A stretch of 39,890 nucleotides of DNA from a virus, in IMG/VR virus record IMGVR_UViG_3300042988_001023, positions 1-39,890 of that record; one strand, given 5' to 3'. The stretch's first letter is position 1. Every line of letters starts with the position of its first letter. This document shows, piece after piece, positions 13,735 to 22,417 of the stretch. A model generated the notes under the pieces. That model searched no databases, was not told the DNA's origin, and worked only from the letters and a program-made list of their open reading frames with translations. The position numbers and the translations under genes are program-made.

Positions 13735-14495
13735 TGGCGCTCATTCTACCCGGAAGAAGCATTATCGGCCCGGCTGTTTATGGTGGGACATCCCCGTTCT
13801 CTCCGTCTGATTTATCGCCTAATGCGTGGTATGATCCGAGCGACATTAATACGCTTTGGAAAGATACGTCTGGAACGTCTGCTGTTACAACTGACGGAGA
13901 TTTAGTCGCGCGGATCGATGATAAGTCAGGGAACGGCTACCATCTGACGCAAGCGACATCAGGAAATCGGCCTCAGTATAAAACAAGCGGCGGTCTGCAT
14001 TGGCTCTTGTTTGATGGCGTCGATGACGTCTTAGCGAATACAAGCTTTTCTTTAAGCGGGACAACCGTTCACGGCTACGTAGCTTTCCAGCAAAATGGCG
14101 GGGCAAGTTATGGGCGTCTTATTAGTTTGAATAGTGGTGGAAACGACTATGACGACGCGTCTAGGGCGGCGCTTATCATTAGGAGCCTGACGACTGACGA
14201 CTTCTTATCCTATAGGGTTAATCCTGTAAGTTCTGGCACAACATTTACGGCAGGCACAGATTACGTAGTTGACGCCAAGTTTGATGGGACTGATTACACA
14301 GTCAGGAAAAATTATTCGACAACAGCAACAGCCGCCAGTTCAGGAACATTCTCGACAACTCAAATAAACATTGGATGTGATACTGCGTCGGGCGCTCTTA
14401 GTTGCAGAGTTTACGGTCTTGTTATGTTTGTATCGCCGACGAATAGCGCGTCGCTTGCGACTTGGCTCGGCAACAAAGCCGGGATTTCAATATGA
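13734..14495 (+). CDS. LamG/concanavalin-like virion protein
   Basis: 253 aa. N-terminus MALILPGRSIIGPAVYGG, then SPNAWYDPSDINTLWKDTSG and RIDDKSGNGYHLTQA, followed by LLFDGVDDVLAN: this is the usual opening of LamG-like jelly-roll domains in phage structural proteins, which can bind sugars. Its AT-richer codon use and the next gene's differ from the flanking genes, so both may be recent acquisitions. A host-binding or head-fibre role is inferred. Confidence 0.6.
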   Translation: MALILPGRSIIGPAVYGGTSPFSPSDLSPNAWYDPSDINTLWKDTSGTSAVTTDGDLVARIDDKSGNGYHLTQATSGNRPQYKTSGGLHWLLFDGVDDVLANTSFSLSGTTVHGYVAFQQNGGASYGRLISLNSGGNDYDDASRAALIIRSLTTDDFLSYRVNPVSSGTTFTAGTDYVVDAKFDGTDYTVRKNYSTTATAASSGTFSTTQINIGCDTASGALSCRVYGLVMFVSPTNSASLATWLGNKAGISI

Positions 14496-14860
14496 TTTCC
14501 ATTGTTATGATTGCTCCTGCAGAAATTCGCACATATGCAAACGCCTTTGGCATTGCGTTTGGGTATGACGTTCCTGGGACGCGCGGAACATTTGTTGTTC
14601 CTTTGTCTGCAAGCGGGGCGCTCCCGCCGACGCATTATGGTTGTCACTTGTGGGCTCATATAGAGTTTTCTGCAATGCTTGATGCAGGGTTGGACGGGAC
14701 TTTATCCCCGCTTCCTGATGGCGTTACGTCTGCATCGTTACAAGCTTTATTGGGGTCAATGACAATTTCGCGTATTGACGGAGATACAGACGCATTTGCG
14801 CATTTTTCAAATACAGTCTCCGCAGCGGGGCTTTCCGTAATACACCCTGAAATGGGATAG
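14492..14860 (+). CDS. Unknown protein in the head-fibre cluster
   Basis: 122 aa, ATGA overlap with the LamG-like gene. Mixed sequence (MISIVMIAPAEIRTYANAFG, then TRGTFVVPLSASGALPPTHY) with many small residues. No recognised family. Base composition is AT-richer, like its upstream partner. Position suggests it could be a chaperone for, or companion of, the preceding fibre protein. Confidence 0.5.
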   Translation: MISIVMIAPAEIRTYANAFGIAFGYDVPGTRGTFVVPLSASGALPPTHYGCHLWAHIEFSAMLDAGLDGTLSPLPDGVTSASLQALLGSMTISRIDGDTDAFAHFSNTVSAAGLSVIHPEMG

Positions 14861-14868
14861 AACGAATT

Positions 14869-14884
14869 GCCAGCAATTGCTGGC
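14869..14884. repeat. Perfect 16 bp palindrome
   Basis: GCCAGCAATTGCTGGC lies nine bases after the stop at 14860 and before the scaffold gene, in the longest gene-free gap of the head module (133 bp). It could form a hairpin that ends or stabilises the mRNA, or be a protein site. There is no T run. Confidence 0.6.
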
Positions 14885-14993
14885 CATAGCCGTCGCCGGG
14901 CTTAACGGGCGTCTCGGGTAGCTCTCTCGTCATCAGGAGCGGCGTCGCCGGTCATCGGGCGGATCGTGACCTTTCACGTAAACAGGAAGCCAC

Positions 14994-15797
14994 ATGAAAG
15001 ACCTAGAGGACATCCTCTCGGGGCGCGAAACTGCGCCCGAAGTGGAAACTAAGGAAGTTGAGACACAGGCCACGGAAACACCGCAGGAAGCGCCGGAAGC
15101 GCCTTCTGACGAACCCTCCGATGGCCAGACGACCGTTCCCGTTGCCGCGCTGCAAGCCGAGAGGCAGAAGGCGAAAAGCTACAAGGAACAGGTCGCAGCG
15201 TTTGAGCAGCGGTTAGCCGAACAAAACTCGGTTTGGGAAAATCGCCTGAATCAGCTTTTTGCGAACTTCAATCCGCAACAGCAGATGCAGGAACCTCCCA
15301 AGGCTCCCGATTTTTGGGAAGCGCCTGAGACGGCGATTGATTATCGCCTGAATCAGACTGTCGCCCCTCTTGCGGGTAAGTTGCAGCAGATGCGGGAAGA
15401 TTTCTCGCGGATGCAGGCAATCGACAAGCACGGGCAACAGACCGTCGATGCAGCCTTTAGCGAACTGGTGAGCCTGCGCAATGCAGGAGACCCGTCGTTT
15501 TCGGCTGATTATCAGCGCATAATGGCTTCTCCGCATCCTTTCGGAACTCTGGTCGAGTGGCATCGTAAGCGCCAGACGCTCGCTGAAATTGGCGACGACC
15601 CGGCGGCTTACAAAGCGAAACTTGAGGCCGAACTCAAAGCCAAACTGATGGCTGAGTTGCAGGCCAACCCTCCACTGTCTCCGAATGCGCCTCCGGCTGT
15701 CATGCCGAGCAACTTTGCGACTTCCCGCAATGTGGGCAGTCGTTCCGGCCCTGCATGGTCAGGCCCGCAGGCGATTGGGGACATTTTCAAGCGATAG
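14994..15797 (+). CDS. Scaffolding-like protein
   Basis: 267 aa, directly before the major capsid gene. Acidic N-terminus rich in Glu/Thr/Pro (residues 8-45), then VPVAALQAERQKAKSYKEQV and long coiled coils; the C-terminus becomes Pro-rich and basic. This layout (acidic disordered start, coiled coil, basic end) is typical of phage scaffolds that guide capsid assembly and then leave. Ribosome site AGGAAG upstream of 14994. Confidence 0.7.
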   Translation: MKDLEDILSGRETAPEVETKEVETQATETPQEAPEAPSDEPSDGQTTVPVAALQAERQKAKSYKEQVAAFEQRLAEQNSVWENRLNQLFANFNPQQQMQEPPKAPDFWEAPETAIDYRLNQTVAPLAGKLQQMREDFSRMQAIDKHGQQTVDAAFSELVSLRNAGDPSFSADYQRIMASPHPFGTLVEWHRKRQTLAEIGDDPAAYKAKLEAELKAKLMAELQANPPLSPNAPPAVMPSNFATSRNVGSRSGPAWSGPQAIGDIFKR

Positions 15798-15818
15798 GCT
15801 TGGGAATAGGTCTCTACA

Positions 15819-16943
15819 ATGGCGGATACCCGCGTTGCATCTGGCCTCACTGTTGAACAGTGGGATGACCAGTATTTTACCGAATATCTCACCGATAACC
15901 GTTTCTCCGAGTCCATGGGCTCGAATGAAACGGCTGTCATCCAGGTCAAGGAAAACCTCACCAAAAAGCCCGGCGACCGCATCAACTTTGCGCTCGTCAA
16001 TAAACTCACGAATGACGCCGTAACTGGTCGGTCGACCATGGAAGGCAATGAGGAGGACATGGCCTCTCGTGAGTTTCCTGTTACTGTCGACAAGCGCAGG
16101 AACGCCGTTCGCGTTGCTGAAATTGACGAGCAGTATTCGGCGATATCGCTTCGTGAAGCGGGCCGCTCAGTCCTTATGGACTGGTCGAAGAAAGACACGG
16201 AAAAGCTCATTACCCGTGCGCTGTCCTCGATCAACGGCAAGCGCGTTCTGAGCCTCCATCAGACGCCGTCTAATCAGGCGACGAATGCCGAGATGGACAC
16301 GTGGCTGGTTGATAACGCTGACCGCGTTCTGTTCGGCAAGAACCGCTCGAACAACGTCGCCAACGACTGGTCAGATTGTATCGACACGCTTGACACGACG
16401 GACGATCTTCTTACACCGGCTGCGGTGTCGAAGATGAAGGCGATCGCGGAAACCATCGCGAATCCGCTTATTCGCCCGATTCGTTCAACTGCGACGAAGG
16501 GCCGTCGTTACTACATCATGTATGCCCATCCGTATGCTTTCAATGACCTCAAGAACAGTTCGACCATGACGCAGGCGCAGCGTGAAGTCTCCATGCTGAT
16601 GGAGAATGAGCGCTTGTTTGAAGGTGGCGATCTCTATTGGGATGGCGTCATCATCAAACAGGTTGAGGAAGCCATTGATGAATGGAACATCGGACTTGAT
16701 GGCGCGTCTTCGGCTCGCGTTGTCGGCGCGTATCTGTGCGGCGCGCAGGCGATTGGCATGGCGAACGCCCGCCGCTGGCGCTCGACGACTGAGACGTTCG
16801 ATTACGGCGACAAGTATGGCGTCGAAATCAGCGCGATCTACGGCGTCGAGAAGCTGCGCTTTGAATCCGGTAACGCCGACTCCGGCGATTACAAGGATCA
16901 CGGCGTCGTGTCCGGCTTCTTTGCCACCGCTGGCCTGGCCTAA
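15819..16943 (+). CDS. Major capsid protein, N4 gp56 family
   Basis: 374 aa. Features of the N4 gp56-type (DUF4043) capsid family: LTVEQWDDQYFTEYLTDNRF start, KPGDRINFALVNKL with the following loop (E-loop region), RAAGR-like segment SLREAGRSVLMDWSKKDTEK, and the C-terminal YGVEISAIYGVEKLRFESG. HK97 fold is expected. It is paired with a P22-like portal and head-completion set, a mosaic seen in some podoviruses. Confidence 0.88.
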   Translation: MADTRVASGLTVEQWDDQYFTEYLTDNRFSESMGSNETAVIQVKENLTKKPGDRINFALVNKLTNDAVTGRSTMEGNEEDMASREFPVTVDKRRNAVRVAEIDEQYSAISLREAGRSVLMDWSKKDTEKLITRALSSINGKRVLSLHQTPSNQATNAEMDTWLVDNADRVLFGKNRSNNVANDWSDCIDTLDTTDDLLTPAAVSKMKAIAETIANPLIRPIRSTATKGRRYYIMYAHPYAFNDLKNSSTMTQAQREVSMLMENERLFEGGDLYWDGVIIKQVEEAIDEWNIGLDGASSARVVGAYLCGAQAIGMANARRWRSTTETFDYGDKYGVEISAIYGVEKLRFESGNADSGDYKDHGVVSGFFATAGLA

Positions 16944-16961
16944 TAAGGGGAGCATGATCTA

Positions 16962-17453
16962 ATGACTACTTATACTGCTACCCGCGCGGCCTCCACCTTC
17001 CCCGTGTTCAAGGGGGAGGGCTCCGGCGCTCTCTGCGTTGCTTATGGCACGTATGAGGTTGCCACTAACCTCGCTGCGGCGTCCATTATCGAAATGTGTC
17101 GGACCCCTCCCGGCGCAGTTGTTCTCGGCGGTGAATTTATCGGCGAGGACCTCGACACGGGCACTGAAGAACTTGATTGGGATGTCGGCTACTTCGCCAA
17201 TGGCGTTGAAGCTGCTGATACGGATGCTCTCGGAAATCTTGGCGTGATTACCGGCGACGCGTTCGCCGCTGGCAATCTCTCCACGGCTGCGGGCATTCAC
17301 TATCGGCTGGAAAGCACGACCGGAAGCGTTATTCAGGCCAGCGGCCCGATTACGCTGACGAATGAGACCGTGTGGGGCTTCACCGTCAACACGGATGCGG
17401 CGACGGGCGGAACTGGCACGATCCAGCTTCGCATTTACTACGTCTGCCCGTAA
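16962..17453 (+). CDS. Small virion protein after the capsid gene
   Basis: 163 aa, beta-rich (TYTATRAASTFPVFKGEGSG, PPGAVVLGGEFIGEDLDT, TGTIQLRIYYV). It has the length and composition of capsid cement/decoration proteins that commonly follow the major capsid gene. AAGGGGAG ribosome site upstream. No exact family recognised. Confidence 0.6.
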   Translation: MTTYTATRAASTFPVFKGEGSGALCVAYGTYEVATNLAAASIIEMCRTPPGAVVLGGEFIGEDLDTGTEELDWDVGYFANGVEAADTDALGNLGVITGDAFAAGNLSTAAGIHYRLESTTGSVIQASGPITLTNETVWGFTVNTDAATGGTGTIQLRIYYVCP

Positions 17454-17502
17454 CATCAACTGAGGGGGCTGGAAACTGCCCTCTCTCCCTTTGGGTGATT
17501 GT

Positions 17503-17805
17503 ATGAAATTCAGGTTTATCGGAGACCCAAGAGACAACGGTTCCGGCCCAGAGACGGTCGAAAGGTTCGATCACGTCTTTACGCGGTATGGATGGACGGA
17601 TGTGCAGGACAAGGAAGCCGTCCGAAAGCTGCTCGGGCATTCACATTTTGAGAGCTTTTCCGATTCCACATTTCCCGCCAAGCTCGCCATTTCCGACGAG
17701 CGCGAAGCGCTTATCCGCGAGGCGGAAGAATTGGGAATTGCTGTCGATAGGCGCTGGTCGAATCTGACCCTTAGCGCGAAGATCAGAGAGGCGCTTGCGT
17801 CATGA
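17503..17805 (+). CDS. Unknown structural-module protein
   Basis: 100 aa from ATG 17503. N-terminal half (MKFRFIGDPRDNGSGPETVE then FTRYGWTDVQDKEAVRKLLG) resembles small head-to-tail module proteins; C-terminal half is a helix-loop-helix ending LSAKIREAL, similar to the SAP-like or HeH motifs that end many phage proteins (LGIAVDRRWSNLTLSAKI). It overlaps the gp4-like gene by ATGA. Confidence 0.55.
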   Translation: MKFRFIGDPRDNGSGPETVERFDHVFTRYGWTDVQDKEAVRKLLGHSHFESFSDSTFPAKLAISDEREALIREAEELGIAVDRRWSNLTLSAKIREALAS

Positions 17806-18155
17806 AAACTCCAGCGGACGTTTACGATGAAGCCCTGACGGCTCTTGGCGCGGTTGGCGCGGGTCAGACGGCCTCGGCTGAAGATACGCTTGTCGCATCG
17901 ACTGCCTTTCGTCCCTTGCTGGAGGAAATCGCGGCCATCGACGTGATTTACATCGCCGTCGATCCGACCGACGACGACGCGGAAGACATTCCAGAAGAGG
18001 TATTCTTGCCTCTCTCCAAGCTGCTGGCCAATGAAATCGCCCCGCATTTCGGCGCTCCGTATGACGCGGGCATTCGGGAACTGATGCTTCAGCGCCTTCG
18101 CAGGCTCACGCATTCGCCCTCCTATGGGCAGACGCAACAGGCTGAATACTTTTGA
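17802..18155 (+). CDS. Head-completion protein, P22 gp4-like
   Basis: 117 aa. MKTPADVYDEALTALGAVG, then an insertion with acidic residues, then LPLSKLLANEIAPHFGAP and LMLQRLRRLTH, matching the helical head-to-tail adaptor proteins of the P22 gp4 group that bind below the portal. Position directly before the gp10-like gene agrees with P22 gene order. Shorter than P22 gp4 (166 aa). Confidence 0.65.
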   Translation: MKTPADVYDEALTALGAVGAGQTASAEDTLVASTAFRPLLEEIAAIDVIYIAVDPTDDDAEDIPEEVFLPLSKLLANEIAPHFGAPYDAGIRELMLQRLRRLTHSPSYGQTQQAEYF

Positions 18156-19555
18156 GAGCGGATATCCCCTTTCCCGCCTCATCCATGCCGGGACAGCAGC
18201 CGGGCGAAGGCCAAGGGCGCTTGCTGAATGCCTTTTGCGAGGTCGATGGGGGGATTAAGACATGGCGGCCTGTCCCCGGCTCGACTGAGTTTGTGGACCT
18301 CACGACCGATACGCCGCGCGGGAAGATGGTTGCGGACAATCTGCTGTATTGCGCTCAGGATGGCGTGGTTAAGACGGTCTCGACAAATGGCGTGATAACC
18401 ACGCTGACGGGGGCGCTGTCTGGAACCGATCCCGTCACCTGGGCGCAGAACAATAAGACGCCGACGCGGGACGTTGTGGTTGTCTCTGAGAATGGCTGTT
18501 TCTCCGTATCAACGGCGGCGGTGACGAGCTTCGCTGACGCTGACCTCCCGCAGCCAAATTCGGTCTGCGCGCTGGATGGCTATTTCCTCTGGACGATTGG
18601 CGATGGGCGCATCTTCGCCTCTGACCTGAACGACGTCACCGTTGACGCGCTATCCTTCACCACGGCGCAAGGCTCTCCAGATGGCCTGTTGCGGGGAACG
18701 GCGAGCGGCGGGCAGTTCTTCGCCTGGGGGAATACCTCATGCGAGGTTTACCAGAATGTGGGAACGTCGCCTTTCCCGCTCTCGCGCGTGACCGTCATTC
18801 CGGTTGGGCTCATTGGCACTTGGGCCATCGCCGCACAGATACAGGGATGGGACACGGATCAAGTGTTCGTCGCTGCCGATGGCACGGTTCGCCGCTTGCA
18901 GGGCTATAACCCGGTCCATGTCTCGACAAAGGATGTAGAGCGCGACATTCAGTCCGTCACCGACAAGGAAACGCTTAAGGCCACGGTTTACGTCTTCGAC
19001 GGCCATCCGATTTGGAGCCTGTCGTCCCCAACTTGGACTTGGGAATATAACCTTGAAACCGGCTTCTGGCATGAGCGCTCCACGTCCAATTCCCGTTGGA
19101 AAGGCGACCAATCCGCCTATTTCAACAGCCAGTGGGTTGTGGGCGAGAATGGCGGCTCAAAGCTGCTCTACATCGACCCATCCGAATTTACCGATGATGG
19201 CACGGCGATAACGATGACGCTGGAAAGCGGCCCGGTGAAGGATTTTCCAGCCCGCGTCTACGTCTCGAATGCCATGTTTGACTGGACGACCGGCGCGGCT
19301 CCGGTAAGCGGAACCGAAGACGAGACAAATCCGACTGTTTCGGTTTCATGGTCCAGAGACGGCGGCGGAACGTGGTCGAATGCCGTCTCGGCTCGGTCGC
19401 TTGGGTCTCAGGGCGAGTTGTCGCAGTCGATCCGCGTCAATCGGATCGGAATTTCTACGCATCACGGAATGCGCTTCCGCCTTCAAACCTCCAGCCCGGT
19501 CTATCGGACGCTGAGGGGCGGAAGGTGTGAGGCGGCGGCTAGGGCTCCGGCCTGA
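18152..19555 (+). CDS. Packaged-DNA stabilisation protein, P22 gp10-like
   Basis: 467 aa, close to P22 gp10 (472 aa). TTG start overlapping the previous stop (TTGA). The sequence runs through beta-propeller-like repeats (RPVPGSTEF, NGVITTLTG, DGYFLWTIGDGRIFASDLND, TVRRLQGYNPVHVST) and the YNLETGFWHER motif seen in the Phage_stabilise family. It plugs the portal channel after packaging. The C-terminus (FRLQTSSPVYRTLRGG) is also typical. Confidence 0.8.
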   Translation: MRADIPFPASSMPGQQPGEGQGRLLNAFCEVDGGIKTWRPVPGSTEFVDLTTDTPRGKMVADNLLYCAQDGVVKTVSTNGVITTLTGALSGTDPVTWAQNNKTPTRDVVVVSENGCFSVSTAAVTSFADADLPQPNSVCALDGYFLWTIGDGRIFASDLNDVTVDALSFTTAQGSPDGLLRGTASGGQFFAWGNTSCEVYQNVGTSPFPLSRVTVIPVGLIGTWAIAAQIQGWDTDQVFVAADGTVRRLQGYNPVHVSTKDVERDIQSVTDKETLKATVYVFDGHPIWSLSSPTWTWEYNLETGFWHERSTSNSRWKGDQSAYFNSQWVVGENGGSKLLYIDPSEFTDDGTAITMTLESGPVKDFPARVYVSNAMFDWTTGAAPVSGTEDETNPTVSVSWSRDGGGTWSNAVSARSLGSQGELSQSIRVNRIGISTHHGMRFRLQTSSPVYRTLRGGRCEAAARAPA

Positions 19556-21348
19556 TGGCGTTTACCGAACTTCCCCCGCCTCCTCCACCGCCAAACATTG
19601 TCCGTTTCGACAGAGACGGCAAGCCAAAAAAGGCTCAGGTTGAATACGAAACGCGCCTTAGCCAGTGGCTCGGGCGTGGGGCTGGTTACAGGAAGCTTGA
19701 CGACTATAAGCTGTCAACGGACGCTGACGATACGGAAGCATTCCAGCGCGCGCACGACGACACGAATAACGATGGGATCATCCTTTTACCAGCCCGCGAA
19801 CTGACGATCAGCGGGCAAGTTGAAATCACACGGTCGCTCCGGTGGGTCGGCTGCGGGTGGAACGAAACGCATCTTTACGGGACAATTATAAACCTGACGG
19901 GAACGGTGGACTCTCCGTTTTACATCGCCGGAACTGATGCGCAGGGGACCGTATTTGAGAATTTCTCAGTAAGGCAGTCTCATCCTACGCCCGGCGGCGG
20001 GTGGGCTCCGACTGCCTACCCGGCCGTTTTTGACATATTCAATGTCAATGGTGAGGTCAGGATTAACAATATCCTTGCAGCCCCCGTTTATGATTTAGTA
20101 AAGTCTCGCGGCTCTCAGAGAATGATTGTCGAAAACATTCGCGGTCAGATATTCAGGAGGGCCGTCGATGTCGATGGCGCGTATGATGTTTGCAGGTTTG
20201 TAAACTTTCAGATATGGCCATACTGGTCTCAGAATCAAAACGTCTGGATGTGGCAACAGTCAAACTCTGACGTTCTATATATTGGACGATGCGATACGCC
20301 ATTCATTGACAAGATTTTCGTGATTTTCGCCAGGTCTCTTATCCACACAGTCACAACTGCGGCGGGCGATCCGACAAAGCTATATTGCGGCGCGCTTTGT
20401 GCGGATGCGACTAAATACGGGCTTTTGATCGAAAGCGACAATTTCACCGCAGATATTGCGTCGCTGCTTGTGCAAAGCGCCGATTACACCGCGACGACAG
20501 CGACAATTCCCGGCGGAAGGGCGATGCTCCTTTCCGGCGACAACGCTCGCGTTAGAATACAAGGCTTGCAAACAGAACGGCACGAGTCAATCGTGATCGA
20601 AGTTGCTGGCGACAATTGCCTTTTATATGTTGGGCACGCTCATTTTAGATATATTGATTCAGCAGTCGGCGTTGTCGAAGTTACTGGGTCTGCCAGTGTC
20701 GTGTCGTTTGATACTGCGCCTTATATTGAGGATGCAGGTTCGGCAGGTATAGCCAATACTGGCACACAAGTGCTTGTAGGCATGCGCCAAAATTATGTCG
20801 CGTCACAGGTAAATGAGGTTCGGGCGTTTGGCGCGGCGACCGGCTCCGCTGTTGAACTCGCCGCGATAGGCGTTGACACGAACATCAATCTTCAACTGTC
20901 TGCAAAGGGCTCAGGGGCTGTAAAGGCGGCTACTGCATCTGTTCTGGATAATTCCACGACAGTTGCAACGACTGCTTATGTTGACCGAGCAAGCCCGCAA
21001 GGGGCATGGACAAGCTACACGCCGACGATAGCGCCTCAAACAGGGGCGTTTACGAGCGCGTCCGCGACGGGAAGCTATCGGCAGGTCGGCAAGACGGTTT
21101 ACGTCTACGCGAACATAACGATTACAACCAACGGGACAGGTTCGGGGTTTATCACATTCACGCTTCCGGTGTCTTCGCCTACAGCGTCAACCGTTGGTTG
21201 CGGGCGCGAGATAAATTCAACAGGTGTGGCTTTATCTGTGACGTTTACCGCCAGCGCATCGACCGCATCAATCGTTAAATACGACAATACATACCCCGGC
21301 GCTGATGGGTATGTTCTGACCGTAAGCGGGATTTACGAGATACCGTAA
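19555..21348 (+). CDS. Tailspike/tail fibre with beta-helix
   Basis: 597 aa. N-terminal 60 residues (PPPPPPNIVRFDRDGKPKKA then YETRLSQWLGRG) are a virion-attachment part. Residues 60-400 are a right-handed beta-helix of the pectate-lyase type: DADDTEAFQRAHDDTN, ILLPARELTISGQVE, then strands every 20-25 residues. The last 150 residues are a beta-rich trimeric head (TTVATTAYVDRA, then SYTPTIAPQTGAFTSAS). Such spikes bind and often degrade surface polysaccharide. TGATG overlap with the gp10-like gene. Confidence 0.8.
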   Translation: MAFTELPPPPPPPNIVRFDRDGKPKKAQVEYETRLSQWLGRGAGYRKLDDYKLSTDADDTEAFQRAHDDTNNDGIILLPARELTISGQVEITRSLRWVGCGWNETHLYGTIINLTGTVDSPFYIAGTDAQGTVFENFSVRQSHPTPGGGWAPTAYPAVFDIFNVNGEVRINNILAAPVYDLVKSRGSQRMIVENIRGQIFRRAVDVDGAYDVCRFVNFQIWPYWSQNQNVWMWQQSNSDVLYIGRCDTPFIDKIFVIFARSLIHTVTTAAGDPTKLYCGALCADATKYGLLIESDNFTADIASLLVQSADYTATTATIPGGRAMLLSGDNARVRIQGLQTERHESIVIEVAGDNCLLYVGHAHFRYIDSAVGVVEVTGSASVVSFDTAPYIEDAGSAGIANTGTQVLVGMRQNYVASQVNEVRAFGAATGSAVELAAIGVDTNINLQLSAKGSGAVKAATASVLDNSTTVATTAYVDRASPQGAWTSYTPTIAPQTGAFTSASATGSYRQVGKTVYVYANITITTNGTGSGFITFTLPVSSPTASTVGCGREINSTGVALSVTFTASASTASIVKYDNTYPGADGYVLTVSGIYEIP

Positions 21349-21360
21349 GGGATAAAACCA

Positions 21361-22407
21361 ATGGCCGACTACAACGCAATGGCGTTGATGATGCAGATGC
21401 AGGCGCAGCAGCAGGCACAACAGGCCTTGCAGCAGGGTCAGCAACAGTCCATTTCCGCGCTTGGCGACGCCTATAAGACGGGCCGAACGGATGTCACGTC
21501 GGCTATTCCTCAGCAGACGGGCGCGCTTCAGACCGGCTACAATACGGCGGGTCAGGCCATCCAGGGCGGGCTGCAAGGCTCTCTCTCGGCGCTTGGGCAG
21601 GGCTATAACACGGCGGGCGGCGCGCTCGGAACCGGCTACAACACGGCCCGTTCTGACATCGCGGGCGGCGTTGCGGCGTTCGATCCCTACTACCAGACCG
21701 GAACGCAGGCTAATACTGCCTACGGGAACGCTCTGGGGCTTAACGGCGCGGAAGGCAACGCAGCGGCAACGCAGGCTTTCCAGACTTCCCCAGGCTATCA
21801 ATTCGCGGTTGATCAGGCCAGCCAAAACGCCATGCGCCGGGCTGGCGCGATGGGAATGCTCGGCTCGGGCAATACGGCGGATGCGCTGACGCGGCTTGGC
21901 TCCAATTTGGCTAATCAGGAATATGGGAACTACCTGAACCGCTTGCAGGGCCTTGGCGCTCAGGGGATGCAGGCGGCGGGGGCCAAATATCAGGGCGCGG
22001 CGGATAGCGCCAATCTGGCCACGAACTACGGCGGCAACACCGCTGCGCTGGCGACGGATTACGGCAAGAACACCGCCAACGCGTACGACGCCTATGGAAC
22101 GCGCGGCGCTGACCTCGCGACCGGGTTGGGCACCAATCTCGCCAACGTCTACGGCGGGTCGGCCAATACGCTTGCCGGTCTTGCCTCGGGATATGGGCAA
22201 AATCAGGCTCAGGTTTACCAGGGCACGGCGGCTAATCAGGCCAATACGCTGATGCAGGGTTCTCAGCTTGCGGGCGGAATTCTCAGCAACCAAGCGCAGC
22301 AGCAATACGCCAATCAACAAAAGCCGTGGCTGCTGGCCTCTGGCATTCTTGGCGGGCTATCCGGCCTTGGCGCGGGCGCGCTCTCGAATCCCGGTCTCTT
22401 CAGGTAA
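21361..22407 (+). CDS. DNA ejection/internal virion protein
   Basis: 348 aa, rich in Ala/Gln/Gly. Starts with a Gln-rich helix (MMQMQAQQQAQQALQQGQQ), has YNTAG-type repeats (GYNTAGQ, GYNTAGG, GYNTARS), then SPGYQFAVDQASQNAMRRAG followed by SGNTADALTRLG, a motif typical of podovirus internal/ejection proteins. Ends with a hydrophobic Gly/Leu segment that could insert in a membrane. First of three consecutive ejection-type proteins. Confidence 0.7.
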   Translation: MADYNAMALMMQMQAQQQAQQALQQGQQQSISALGDAYKTGRTDVTSAIPQQTGALQTGYNTAGQAIQGGLQGSLSALGQGYNTAGGALGTGYNTARSDIAGGVAAFDPYYQTGTQANTAYGNALGLNGAEGNAAATQAFQTSPGYQFAVDQASQNAMRRAGAMGMLGSGNTADALTRLGSNLANQEYGNYLNRLQGLGAQGMQAAGAKYQGAADSANLATNYGGNTAALATDYGKNTANAYDAYGTRGADLATGLGTNLANVYGGSANTLAGLASGYGQNQAQVYQGTAANQANTLMQGSQLAGGILSNQAQQQYANQQKPWLLASGILGGLSGLGAGALSNPGLFR

Positions 22408-22417
22408 GGTCTAGCTG

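Noticed and set aside
21268-22320. 350 aa minus-strand frame
   Set aside because: Antisense of the Gln/Ala/Gly-rich ejection gene; an open antisense frame is expected from its codon bias.
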